The notes under the pieces: model-generated
Databases searched by the model: none
Seen by the model: only the letters and a program-made list of their open reading frames with translations
What the model was told of the DNA's origin: nothing
Origin: Bacteroidota bacterium
GTDB lineage: Bacteria; Bacteroidota; Bacteroidia; Chitinophagales; Chitinophagaceae
DNA: 62,214 bases
Direction of reading: 5' to 3'
Assembly: GCA_023418315.1 (NCBI GenBank)
Contig: JAEZZY010000083.1
Span: 1-62,214, forward strand
In this document: positions 9,237 to 16,979 of the stretch, piece by piece
Position numbering within the stretch: position 1 is the stretch's first letter
Layout of the letters: every line of letters starts with the position of its first letter
Made by a program: the position numbers and the translations under genes

Positions 9237-9280
9237 CGGTATCAAAAGCCGGATGCAAGTTTATCCGGCTTTTGATACCG
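9237..9280 (+). terminator. Strong intrinsic terminator, 18-bp perfect stem
   Basis: Bases 9237-9254 are the exact reverse complement of 9263-9280, with an 8-base loop, followed by TTTTATTTTTTT. It ends the rightward T9SS cargo gene; its T-tract runs into the last codons of the convergent phosphatase gene. Confidence 0.92.
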
Positions 9281-9282
9281 TT

Positions 9283-10905
9283 TTATTTTTTTGAAGGCCT
9301 CACTACTTCGGTAATCACTTTTCCGATACACCCGTTCGGCATTTGAATATGTAGCAAGGCTGCCAGCGTAGCCGCTATGTCTTCCATATTATAAGTTTTG
9401 TTTGTCGCTCCTTTAGGAATATTCCATCCGTAAAAAAGCAAAGGAATATGCGTGTCGTAGGGATGCCAGGTGCTGTGCGTGGTGCCTGTCTTGGCATAGC
9501 CATAATACCATCCGGGGTCGTTGATAATTAGCAGGGAGCCGCTGCGCCTGCGGTTATATCCGTGAATGGCTTTCTCCCGTATCAAGGCAGGAACGGCTTC
9601 TTCACAGGCATTTTCCAAGTCAATAACATAGGCTGTATGCGCTTGCCCGTAAAGCCATTTTTTTATTTCGGATTTCAGTTCTTCTCTATCCACCTTATGC
9701 GCTGTTCTATTTTGCTCATGCAGCACTACCTGATAATTTTCTATGCCTCTCACTAAATCACCATGGTTAAATTTTGTTTTCAAATATTTATTTAATTCTT
9801 TGCCGAGCTTCGCTTCCGATTGATTACCGGCAGGTATTTTCTGATCTTTCAAAAATTCGGAATTATGCGCCGCACCATGATCTGCCGAAAGAAAGACAAG
9901 ATAATTGTCTGCACCAAGCGTCCAGTCCAGATAAAGAAAAAATGCTGCCAGATCTTTATCCAAGCGCAGATAGGTATCTTCTGCTTCCACGGAATTGGGC
10001 GTATAATAATGCCCTATATAATCGGTAGAAGACAGGCTGATGCAAAGAAAATCGGTTCCGTTTTTGCCTAAGCGTTCCCCTTGGATGGCTGCTATTGCCG
10101 CTTCAAGCGTGTATGTATTTCCCGAAGGGATTTTACGAAGATTGCCTAAATCGCCGGCATCATAATGATGCGGAAACACAGGAGCGCTTTCCTTTTTTCG
10201 GACGGGTTCATAGGGATTATTGTCGGGAAGGCTTTGTGTATAACTTTCGATGGGGTACAGCGTTTCCCAGGGTTGTTGCAAGTAATGCGCCGGCAAATTG
10301 CGCAGATTAAAATCCTGCACCCATTTGGGAAGTTTTTCTTCATAAAAACTACTCGTAATCATATTTCCGGTACTGTCATCATACCAGTAAGCTTTTCCAA
10401 GATGCCCTGCCGGCAGGATGCTTCCCCGGTCTTTTAGCGCAATACCGATTACTTTGGATTGAAAATTTGTAGCCAGTCGCAACTCATCGGTAAGGGTCGT
10501 TGCCAGCAAATTATTCGGGCTCATCTTACCGGCTTTGGCGCTGCCGCCTATGGGTTGCACCAAAGTATCTTCCACACAATACCAATGCCTGCCAGTAGCA
10601 TTATCTATCCAGTCATTCCCCGCAATACCGTGCACAGAAGGTACGGAACCGGTATAAATACACGCATGACCGGGAGCCGTATAGCTCGGCAGATAATTGA
10701 TAAACGTATTTTCACAACTGAATCCCTGCCGGATCAATCGCTTAAAACCGTCTTCCTCATAGCGATCATAATAACGGTACAGATAATCCCACCGCATCTG
10801 ATCAATCACAATGCCGACCACCAGTTTTGGACGTTCTATAGGGGTTTGCGCCTTTAACTTTAGGGAAAGAAAAAGAACAAGGGCTAAGAAAACATATTTT
10901 TTCAT
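9283..10905 (-). CDS. PafA-like alkaline phosphatase (type I phosphodiesterase/nucleotide pyrophosphatase superfamily)
   Basis: Starting at ATG 10905 gives 540 residues with a signal peptide (MKKYVFLALVLFLSLKLKAQ); the longer frame from 10929 would bury it. Metal- and phosphate-site motifs match the PafA group: D35 in GIVIDQMRWD, the threonine nucleophile T76 in YTAPGHACIYTGS, N97 in GNDW, and K158/R160 in LKDRGSILPAGH, which correspond to T79, N100, K162 and R164 of the Elizabethkingia enzyme. SADHGA carries further metal ligands. It should release phosphate from monoesters in the periplasm or outside the cell. A TTCCTTTG box at 10927-10934 may be its promoter. Confidence 0.92.
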   Translation of the reverse strand: MKKYVFLALVLFLSLKLKAQTPIERPKLVVGIVIDQMRWDYLYRYYDRYEEDGFKRLIRQGFSCENTFINYLPSYTAPGHACIYTGSVPSVHGIAGNDWIDNATGRHWYCVEDTLVQPIGGSAKAGKMSPNNLLATTLTDELRLATNFQSKVIGIALKDRGSILPAGHLGKAYWYDDSTGNMITSSFYEEKLPKWVQDFNLRNLPAHYLQQPWETLYPIESYTQSLPDNNPYEPVRKKESAPVFPHHYDAGDLGNLRKIPSGNTYTLEAAIAAIQGERLGKNGTDFLCISLSSTDYIGHYYTPNSVEAEDTYLRLDKDLAAFFLYLDWTLGADNYLVFLSADHGAAHNSEFLKDQKIPAGNQSEAKLGKELNKYLKTKFNHGDLVRGIENYQVVLHEQNRTAHKVDREELKSEIKKWLYGQAHTAYVIDLENACEEAVPALIREKAIHGYNRRRSGSLLIINDPGWYYGYAKTGTTHSTWHPYDTHIPLLFYGWNIPKGATNKTYNMEDIAATLAALLHIQMPNGCIGKVITEVVRPSKK

Positions 10906-11035
10906 GAAGTAGCAACAATCTTCCTGCAAAGGAACCGAAAAAATGAAACAGCCCGAATATGAATTTTGTGTAAAAAAGGATGAAGAACAAATAAAAAAAC
11001 CGTTGGCTATAAACCATAGAAATGGCGCGTTGTTC

Positions 11036-11182
11036 TTAACGGATCAATCCCAGTTCATTGGCTTTTTTCAGCAATCCGGTTACATTATTGGTGTTCAGTT
11101 TTTGCATCAAACGATGGCGGTGGCTTTCCACGGTGCGCACGAGATAACCATTACTGCCCGCTTCCATGAGAAAGGCTAAGAT
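11036..11182 (-). pseudogene. Remnant of a LuxR/NarL-type response regulator with internal deletion
   Basis: The minus strand from 11182 to the TAA at 11036 reads through FLMEAGSNGYLV and then RTVESHRHRLMQKL, NNVTGLLKKANELGLIR. The first part matches the end of a receiver domain (the AGANGYLLK motif), the second the recognition helix and last helix of a LuxR HTH. The stretch that normally lies between them (end of the receiver, linker, first HTH helices) and the whole N-terminal receiver are missing. The 3' end of the PhnA gene occupies the space where the receiver should be. Too short to work as a response regulator; probably a decaying fragment. Confidence 0.8.
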
Positions 11183-11739
11183 TTACGCACATATTTGGTA
11201 AGAATCACGATGGTTTGGTCATTCACCTTTCCTTCTATTTGCTCCGGATTATCCGGCACTAATCTTATTTTGCGCACCACCGTACCCTTAGGAGCCATAA
11301 AATTAGCGCCTTTTACATTCAGCACCTGCGTCAGCACCACGGTATCCCCGTTGGAAAGCTCCTCGTCGTTGCTGTCTTTATGCACCTGTTTTTCTTCAAA
11401 AGCGCTCAATGCCCAATGCACCACCGCCTCATCCGGCTCTACAGCACTGATGATGTCATTCGCCCATTCCTGATCTTTAAACTGATACAGCAAACGATAA
11501 CTCAATGCCTGCACACTCGGCTCTTCATTCCAGATACTGCCTGCAAGACACTGCCAGTGCGCCGATGCGCCCGCATCCTCCAAAGCAGCAAAACAAGTAG
11601 GGCAAAGCGCCACTTCATTCTCGATGGCATCGTTGTTCTTAGGGCTTACCGCATAGGCTATTTCCGCTTTTTCATTACCGCATAGCTCACATTGTCCGTT
11701 GTTTCTTGCCTCCAGGCTTGGGGTTATTCTTGTGTTCAT
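11176..11739 (-). CDS. PhnA/YjdM-family zinc-ribbon protein
   Basis: With ATG at 11739 the protein has 187 residues. It begins with a zinc ribbon (CELCGN near residue 16 and CPTC near 44) and ends with the PhnA domain, in which DSNDEELSNGDTVVLTQVLNVKG is the family hallmark. The middle part (WQCLAGSIWNEEPSVQALSYRLL) is typical of the longer Bacteroidota members. Despite the name, the family is not shown to act in phosphonate use, and its role is unknown. An in-frame upstream ATG at 11829 would add 30 residues lacking family likeness, so the shorter start was chosen. Confidence 0.85.
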   Translation of the reverse strand: MNTRITPSLEARNNGQCELCGNEKAEIAYAVSPKNNDAIENEVALCPTCFAALEDAGASAHWQCLAGSIWNEEPSVQALSYRLLYQFKDQEWANDIISAVEPDEAVVHWALSAFEEKQVHKDSNDEELSNGDTVVLTQVLNVKGANFMAPKGTVVRKIRLVPDNPEQIEGKVNDQTIVILTKYVRKS

Positions 11740-12078
11740 TGATTTTTTCTGTTTGGTTATATGATAATGATCGTTTTTTATTTGGGGCGTCATCTGCTTG
11801 CTGCTATGAAGCTTCAGTGGCGATAGCACCGTTCATCAGACAGCTACTATGAGGCTTGCCTATATTACCGGTAAAAAAACACTATCCTCAGCGGGGCGCA
11901 AAGGTAAAAAAAGGATCGGGCTTATGGAAGCTGTTTTATAGGCATTCTGAAAACCGGGATATATCCCATTTTATTCCATCTGCATTTCCTTCCCCTATAG
12001 CCTCCCGCTATGTGTCCCGTCCGCCGTGCTGTATTTCCGCAGAAAAAAAATCCCCGTTACTTTGCAGTTTTCCGAAAA
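11740..12078. other. Intergenic region between the divergent PhnA-family gene and tgt
   Basis: No gene was seen here. It holds a minus-strand -7 box (11899-11906), a perfect 12-bp palindrome GGGATATATCCC at 11956-11967 and a TTACTTTG sequence at 12057-12064, 14 bases before the tgt start, which is a plausible -7 box. If the minus box is used, the PhnA mRNA would have a leader of about 150 bases; a TGAAGCTTCA palindrome lies inside it. Confidence 0.5.
11899..11906 (-). promoter_or_regulatory. Putative -7 box for the PhnA-family gene
   Basis: TACCTTTG on the minus strand matches TAnnTTTG. It is about 160 bases from the chosen start codon, implying an unusually long leader for this genome. Confidence 0.4.
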
Positions 12079-13209
12079 ATGCAATTTCAGCTACAAGCCA
12101 AAGACGAACATTCCCAAGCCCGCGCCGGCATCCTCACCACCGCCCACGGAGCCATAGAAACGCCCATCTTCATGCCCGTAGGCACTGTGGGCAGCGTAAA
12201 AGCCGTGAACCAGCAACAGCTATCCGACGCCGTAAAAGCACAAATCATCCTCGGCAATACCTACCACCTCTACCTGCGCCCCGGCACGGATGTACTGGAG
12301 CAGGCAGGCGGGCTGCACCGTTTTATGGGATGGGACAAGCCTATACTTACCGACAGCGGCGGCTATCAGGTTTTTTCGCTCAGCAACAACCGCAAACTCA
12401 AAGAAGAAGGCGCCGTTTTTCAATCGCATATAGACGGGTCGCGGCACTTGTTCTCACCGGAGCAAGTGGTGGATATTCAGCGCAGCATAGGCGCGGATAT
12501 CATCATGGCGTTCGATGAGTGTCCGCCCTACCCTTCGGAATATGACTATGCAAAAAAATCTATGGAGCTCACACACCGCTGGCTGGCACGCTGCGTCCGG
12601 CATTTTGAGGATACCGAACCCCGCTACGGCTATGCGCAATCGCTGTTTCCCATTGTGCAGGGAAGCACTTATAAGGATCTGCGCAAGGCATCCGCCGAAT
12701 TTGTGGCAGGCATAGGGGCAGAAGGTAATGCCATTGGCGGGCTTTCCGTAGGCGAGCCGGAAGAGATGATGTATGAAATGTGTGCATTGTGCTGTGCGCA
12801 TTTGCCGGAAGATAAACCGCGCTACCTGATGGGCGTAGGTACTCCCTGGAATATTCTGGAAAATATCAGTCTCGGCATAGATATGTTTGACTGCGTAATG
12901 CCTACCCGCAATGGACGCAACGGCATGTTGTTCACCTCACGGGGCATTATCAATATCAAAAATAAAAAATGGGCAACCGATTTTTCGTTGATAGATGAAG
13001 AACTGAACAACGGTATGAGCAACTACTATACGAAAGCTTACCTGCGCCATTTATTCATAGCCGGCGAATTTCTTGCTTTGCAGATAGCGAGTATTCACAA
13101 CTTGTCGTTTTACCTGCACCTCGTAACAGAAGCCCGCGCGCATATTTTAAAAGGAGATTTTAACCTGTGGAAACAAGAGATGGTGGAGAAATTGAAGACA
13201 AGGCTGTAA
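12079..13209 (+). CDS. tgt: Queuine tRNA-ribosyltransferase
   Basis: The 376-residue length is normal for bacterial TGT, which swaps the wobble guanine of GUN-anticodon tRNAs for a queuine precursor. Visible motifs are the base-binding region LTDSGGYQVFSL, FDECPPYPS, GGLSVGEPEEMMYEM and the catalytic-aspartate segment GIDMFDCVMPTRNGRNG. The C-terminal zinc site is missing: where most bacteria have a CxCxxC segment before the AYLRHL motif, this protein has DEELNNGMSNYYTKAYLRHL with no cysteine. From memory, other Bacteroidota TGTs also lack it. The start at 12079 matches the family N-terminus (MQFQLQAKD); the frame is open further upstream without likeness. Confidence 0.97.
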   Translation: MQFQLQAKDEHSQARAGILTTAHGAIETPIFMPVGTVGSVKAVNQQQLSDAVKAQIILGNTYHLYLRPGTDVLEQAGGLHRFMGWDKPILTDSGGYQVFSLSNNRKLKEEGAVFQSHIDGSRHLFSPEQVVDIQRSIGADIIMAFDECPPYPSEYDYAKKSMELTHRWLARCVRHFEDTEPRYGYAQSLFPIVQGSTYKDLRKASAEFVAGIGAEGNAIGGLSVGEPEEMMYEMCALCCAHLPEDKPRYLMGVGTPWNILENISLGIDMFDCVMPTRNGRNGMLFTSRGIINIKNKKWATDFSLIDEELNNGMSNYYTKAYLRHLFIAGEFLALQIASIHNLSFYLHLVTEARAHILKGDFNLWKQEMVEKLKTRL

Positions 13210-13445
13210 GCGATGCCTATTGAGGGTATTTGTGAAGGTGAAAAACATACGATTTTCCGCTATGCTCCACGAGAAAAGGCATAATGGTCAAAAATGATGT
13301 TTTTTTCGGGTAAAAAATAGCTGAAATTTGAGTTGCCAAATGAAGGATAACCGGCTCTGCTGAGGAGCGACCGTACTAACATCAACGAACGGACAAAAGC
13401 CGACCAAACAATCTCACTCAAGAATAAAAATTTTAACTTTACCGA

Positions 13446-14129
13446 ATGGGACAACAGGAGAAATTGACGATAGAAAAACTGATAAAAGAAGCTCAAATTT
13501 TCTGTGTGGAACAATCAGAATTTCAACATATTGAACTTTATGGTGTAACAGATGGAAAAGCAGTAGGAACACTTATTGAACATAAATTCCAAAAACACTT
13601 AAACGAAAAATATGAAGTTTTGGTTGGTTCTTCTGCGAGGGGAATAGACTTGCCTTCTGACAATATACAAACCGACATTAAAGTAACTTCCATAAAACAA
13701 CCGCAATCTTCCTGTCCTTTTAAAGATGCTAAACAAAAGATATTCGGACTTGGCTATAATCTACTTGTTTTTGTTTACGACAAAACGGACGACCCGACAA
13801 CACAAACAGCAATCTTAAATTTTGTAAGTTGTTCATTTGTCCATAAAGAGCGAACAGCGGATTACACGACAACTTTCCGTTTGCGAGAAATGGTAAAAGA
13901 CGGTGCAAATGAAGCCGACATCGTTGCTTATTTGCAAGATAAGAATATTCCTGCAGACGAAATTACGTTAGCAAAAGTTGCTGAACAGATTTTACAAACA
14001 CCGCCCGAACAAGGCTACTTGACAATTTCCAATGCTTTACAATGGCGATTACAATATCAAAGAATTGTTGCCTTAATAGACGATATTCAAGGAATTGAGA
14101 AAATTGTAAGCTATAACAAACCACAATGA
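13446..14129 (+). CDS. Type II restriction endonuclease-like protein (PD-(D/E)XK fold)
   Basis: The 227-residue protein has the layout of a small type II restriction enzyme: E45 in an N-terminal helix (GTLIEHKFQ), then D68 in RGIDLPS and D77-x-K79 in TDIKVTS, a plausible PD...(D/E)xK metal site with Asp in place of Glu. It overlaps the methyltransferase gene by four bases (ATGA), the usual tight pairing of a restriction-modification system. Codon use is visibly richer in A+T than the neighbouring tgt, suggesting recent arrival. The recognition sequence cannot be inferred. Confidence 0.8.
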   Translation: MGQQEKLTIEKLIKEAQIFCVEQSEFQHIELYGVTDGKAVGTLIEHKFQKHLNEKYEVLVGSSARGIDLPSDNIQTDIKVTSIKQPQSSCPFKDAKQKIFGLGYNLLVFVYDKTDDPTTQTAILNFVSCSFVHKERTADYTTTFRLREMVKDGANEADIVAYLQDKNIPADEITLAKVAEQILQTPPEQGYLTISNALQWRLQYQRIVALIDDIQGIEKIVSYNKPQ

Positions 14130-15898
14130 TAAGAGTATTTGAAGCATATATCACTCATCAGGCTTCAGATTATTTGAACGATAATCTGAAAAACGTTGTG
14201 TCTATTGAAAAGGCTAATCAAAAAATGTATGAAGCCTTCGGCTTCATACATTTTTTTGATAATGATGAAGATTTGCAAATACTTAAAGAAGCTCTTTCTT
14301 TTTCTCAAAATATCGTTTCAGAACCCGACAGAGCTGAATATGGCGATTTCCAAACTAATACAGAGTTGGCAAACAAAGTTGCTTTTTATTTGACAATAAA
14401 AAATGTTTCGCCTGAAATTGTTATTGAACCAACTTGTGGAAAAGGTCATTTTATTGTTGCTTCTTTGAAACATTTCAGTAACATAAAAGAGGTTTTCGGC
14501 ATTGAAATTTACAAGCCTTATGTTTGGGAAAGTAAATTCAACATCATTGATTTTTACCTAAACAACCCAACTGAAAACAAACCCAAAATTTCAATCATTT
14601 ACAGTAGCGTTTTTGATTTTGATTTTAAAACTATTTCCAAAGAAAACAGTACAAAAGAAATTTTAATTATTGGAAATCCGCCTTGGGTAACAAATTCAAA
14701 ATTAGGAAGTTTAAATTCATCTAATCTTCCGAAAAAATCAAACTTCAAAAATCACAACGGATTAGATGCAATGACGGGAAAAGGCAATTTCGACATTGCC
14801 GAATACATTACTTTGATGATGATTGAAACCTTTCAACATCAACAAGGTAACATTGCTTTATTAGTCAAAAACACAGTAATTAAAAATATTGTATTTGGCC
14901 AATTCACAAAAAAATACAGTATTTCTGACATTGAGAAACATTGCATTGACAGCAAAAAGGAATTTAATGTTTCGGTAGAAGCATCTTTGTTTTACTGTAA
15001 ACTAAATTCAAATCCAACCTATGATTGTTCAGAATTTGACTTTTACAATAATTCAAAAGCAAAACTGAATTTTGGTTGGTTGTCAGACAAGTTTGTTTCA
15101 AACATTGACACCTATTCCAATGCTGAACAAATTGACGGAAAATGTCCGTTTGAGTGGCGACAAGGCATCAAACACGATTGTTCGTCCATTATGGAATTGG
15201 ATAAAGTGAATGGACATTTTGTAAATGGGCTGAAAGAAGAAATCAAATTGGAAAGTGATTTAGTTTATGGCATTTTAAAAAGTTCTGACTTGAAAAATAC
15301 AGTCATAAAAGAAACGAGAAAACACACGATTGTAACGCAGAAAAAAGTTGGTCAACAAACCAATTACATTAAATACGATTTTCCGAAAACTTATCAATAT
15401 TTAAGCGAACATCAAGACGTTTTTAATGCACGAAAATCGAGCATTTACAACAACAAACCTCCTTTTTCCATTTTTGGTGTAGGTGATTATTCGTTTAAAC
15501 CTTACAAAGTTGCTATTTCAGGACTTTATAAAACGTTTCATTTTACGCTTGTTTTACCTCAAAACGAAAAACCTGTAATGCTTGACGACACTTGTTATAT
15601 GTTGGGTTTTGACAAATTGGAGTTTGCTGTTTATTCATTGATACTTTTAAACTCTGAAACAACAATGCAATTCCTGCAATCCATAACTTTTGCAGACGCA
15701 AAACGGACTTTCACAAAAGACGTTTTAATGCGTATTGACCTTTTAGAATTGGCTCAAGCGATTGACAAATCAATACTACAAAAAGAACTGAATTACATAA
15801 ACGAAACATACAATTTCAGTTTGACTTTGGACTTGTGGTGCGATTTCATAAACGAAATGAAACCAATACAAAGCGGACAAATTGAACTGTTTGCATAG
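14126..15898 (+). CDS. DNA adenine methyltransferase of a type II restriction-modification system
   Basis: The 590-residue protein carries the N6-adenine methyltransferase motifs in gamma-class order: motif X-like YGDFQTNTELA (72-82), SAM-binding motif I EPTCGKGHFI (101-110) and catalytic motif IV NPPW (174-177). The long C-terminal half would hold the target-recognition domain. It should protect the host site cut by the upstream enzyme. A+T-rich composition matches its partner and differs from the flanking housekeeping genes. A type IIG-like fused nuclease is unlikely since the nuclease is separate. Confidence 0.88.
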   Translation: MIRVFEAYITHQASDYLNDNLKNVVSIEKANQKMYEAFGFIHFFDNDEDLQILKEALSFSQNIVSEPDRAEYGDFQTNTELANKVAFYLTIKNVSPEIVIEPTCGKGHFIVASLKHFSNIKEVFGIEIYKPYVWESKFNIIDFYLNNPTENKPKISIIYSSVFDFDFKTISKENSTKEILIIGNPPWVTNSKLGSLNSSNLPKKSNFKNHNGLDAMTGKGNFDIAEYITLMMIETFQHQQGNIALLVKNTVIKNIVFGQFTKKYSISDIEKHCIDSKKEFNVSVEASLFYCKLNSNPTYDCSEFDFYNNSKAKLNFGWLSDKFVSNIDTYSNAEQIDGKCPFEWRQGIKHDCSSIMELDKVNGHFVNGLKEEIKLESDLVYGILKSSDLKNTVIKETRKHTIVTQKKVGQQTNYIKYDFPKTYQYLSEHQDVFNARKSSIYNNKPPFSIFGVGDYSFKPYKVAISGLYKTFHFTLVLPQNEKPVMLDDTCYMLGFDKLEFAVYSLILLNSETTMQFLQSITFADAKRTFTKDVLMRIDLLELAQAIDKSILQKELNYINETYNFSLTLDLWCDFINEMKPIQSGQIELFA

Positions 15899-15910
15899 CT
15901 ATGGCCAATA

Positions 15911-16108
15911 ATGGAAAGAATTTACTTTGACAAACAAATATTCAGCGGTGCTAATTCTGTTTATCAAAATTTTCTTTTGGACTTATACAATAATAAATAC
16001 AACTTTCTTTATTGCTACTCACACGGACATTTGCTTGACCTTAAAAACGACAAGAATTGTGAACAAACACAAGGTATTACCAAAAGCGGGGCTGATGAGC
16101 TTCTATAA
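15911..16108 (+). pseudogene. Truncated gene fragment after the restriction-modification pair
   Basis: A 65-codon frame begins 12 bases after the methyltransferase stop. Its first 50 residues (MERIYFDKQIFSG, NKYNFLYCYSHGHLLDLKND) read like the amino end of a larger A+T-rich protein, but the last 15 (CEQTQGITKSGADELL) look like random sequence after a break near 16055. I do not recognise a function. Most likely the N-terminal remnant of a third gene of the island, cut by deletion; a genuine small protein cannot be excluded. Confidence 0.5.
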
Positions 16109-16292
16109 ACTTTCGTACATAAACAAACTGTAGTGCATATATTGAACATTGGTGCTAAAAATCCCTCACTGCGCAATACCCGAACCGCTACTTCTCCCCC
16201 TAACATGCCATCTCCGCTTCCCTATAAATCCACAAATTCCACCCGTAACCTTTTAATTCCTGAAAACGATACAAGAATAAAATCCGAAACTG

Positions 16293-16300
16293 TATTTTTG
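16293..16300 (+). promoter_or_regulatory. Putative -7 box of the OmpH-like gene
   Basis: TATTTTTG fits TAnnTTTG and lies 27 bases before the start codon, just outside the restriction-modification island. Confidence 0.5.
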
Positions 16301-16327
16301 TCCGCTTAACTTACAGATATAAGAAAA

Positions 16328-16951
16328 ATGAAAAAAAGCACCATCCTCATAAGTTCTCTTGCATTGGCAGTGATGATTGCCACGGCGTCTTCCTGCAAAA
16401 ACGACAAACCGGCGGATAAGACCGCTTCAGCCGAAGTCAATAGCCGCCCGTCCACACTCATCGCATACGTGGATATTGACTCTTTTGAGTCCAATTATGT
16501 ATATCTGAAAGAACAACGCGAAAAATTTGCCGTTCGCCAGAAAGCCATGGAAAACGAATTGCAACGCTCTATGGAGCAACTGCAATCCAACGCGCAATCG
16601 GCACAGCAGAAAGCACAATCGGGCAACATGACCGAGGCGGAAATGATCGCTACGGAAAAAAAACTCGGACAAATGCAGCAAAGCCTGGAGCTGCGGCAAC
16701 AATCGCTTACCGGGCAGTTGTTGAAAGAAAAAGATGAGTTCAATAAAAAACTGCACGATGAACTGGATGCTTTCCTGAAAGAATACAATAAGGATAAGAA
16801 ATATGATTACATTCTTTCCTACTCCAGCTATGGTGGCAGCCAGATTTTATTAGCCAATCCGGCCTACGACATTACTGCTGATGTCATTAAAGGAATGAAC
16901 GCCCGTGCAGAAAAAATGACCAATAGAGATGACAGCACAAAGAAAAAATAG
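16328..16951 (+). CDS. OmpH/Skp-family periplasmic chaperone, predicted lipoprotein
   Basis: This 207-residue protein has a lipoprotein signal with cysteine 23 in TASSC, then the Skp/OmpH plan: a short strand (LIAYVDIDSF), a long coiled-coil arm rich in Gln and Lys (about 60-160) and a closing strand region (YDYILSYSSYGG). Skp proteins hold unfolded outer-membrane proteins in the periplasm. The lipobox means this copy is probably membrane-anchored, unlike the soluble E. coli Skp. Confidence 0.88.
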   Translation: MKKSTILISSLALAVMIATASSCKNDKPADKTASAEVNSRPSTLIAYVDIDSFESNYVYLKEQREKFAVRQKAMENELQRSMEQLQSNAQSAQQKAQSGNMTEAEMIATEKKLGQMQQSLELRQQSLTGQLLKEKDEFNKKLHDELDAFLKEYNKDKKYDYILSYSSYGGSQILLANPAYDITADVIKGMNARAEKMTNRDDSTKKK

Positions 16952-16979
16952 TATTTTTCTTGCCTAAACATCAACTCCA

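Noticed and set aside
10943..11179. Plus-strand ORF of 78 codons between the phosphatase and PhnA-family genes
   Set aside because: It lies opposite the response-regulator remnant, whose minus-strand translation is clearly protein-like; this strand is not.
11856..12518. Plus-strand ORF of 220 codons overlapping the tgt start
   Set aside because: It is in another frame of tgt, rich in Arg/His/Pro with no domain likeness.
13210..16327. Search for integrase, flanking repeats or tRNA attachment site around the restriction-modification island
   Set aside because: None was seen by eye; no mobile element call can be supported.
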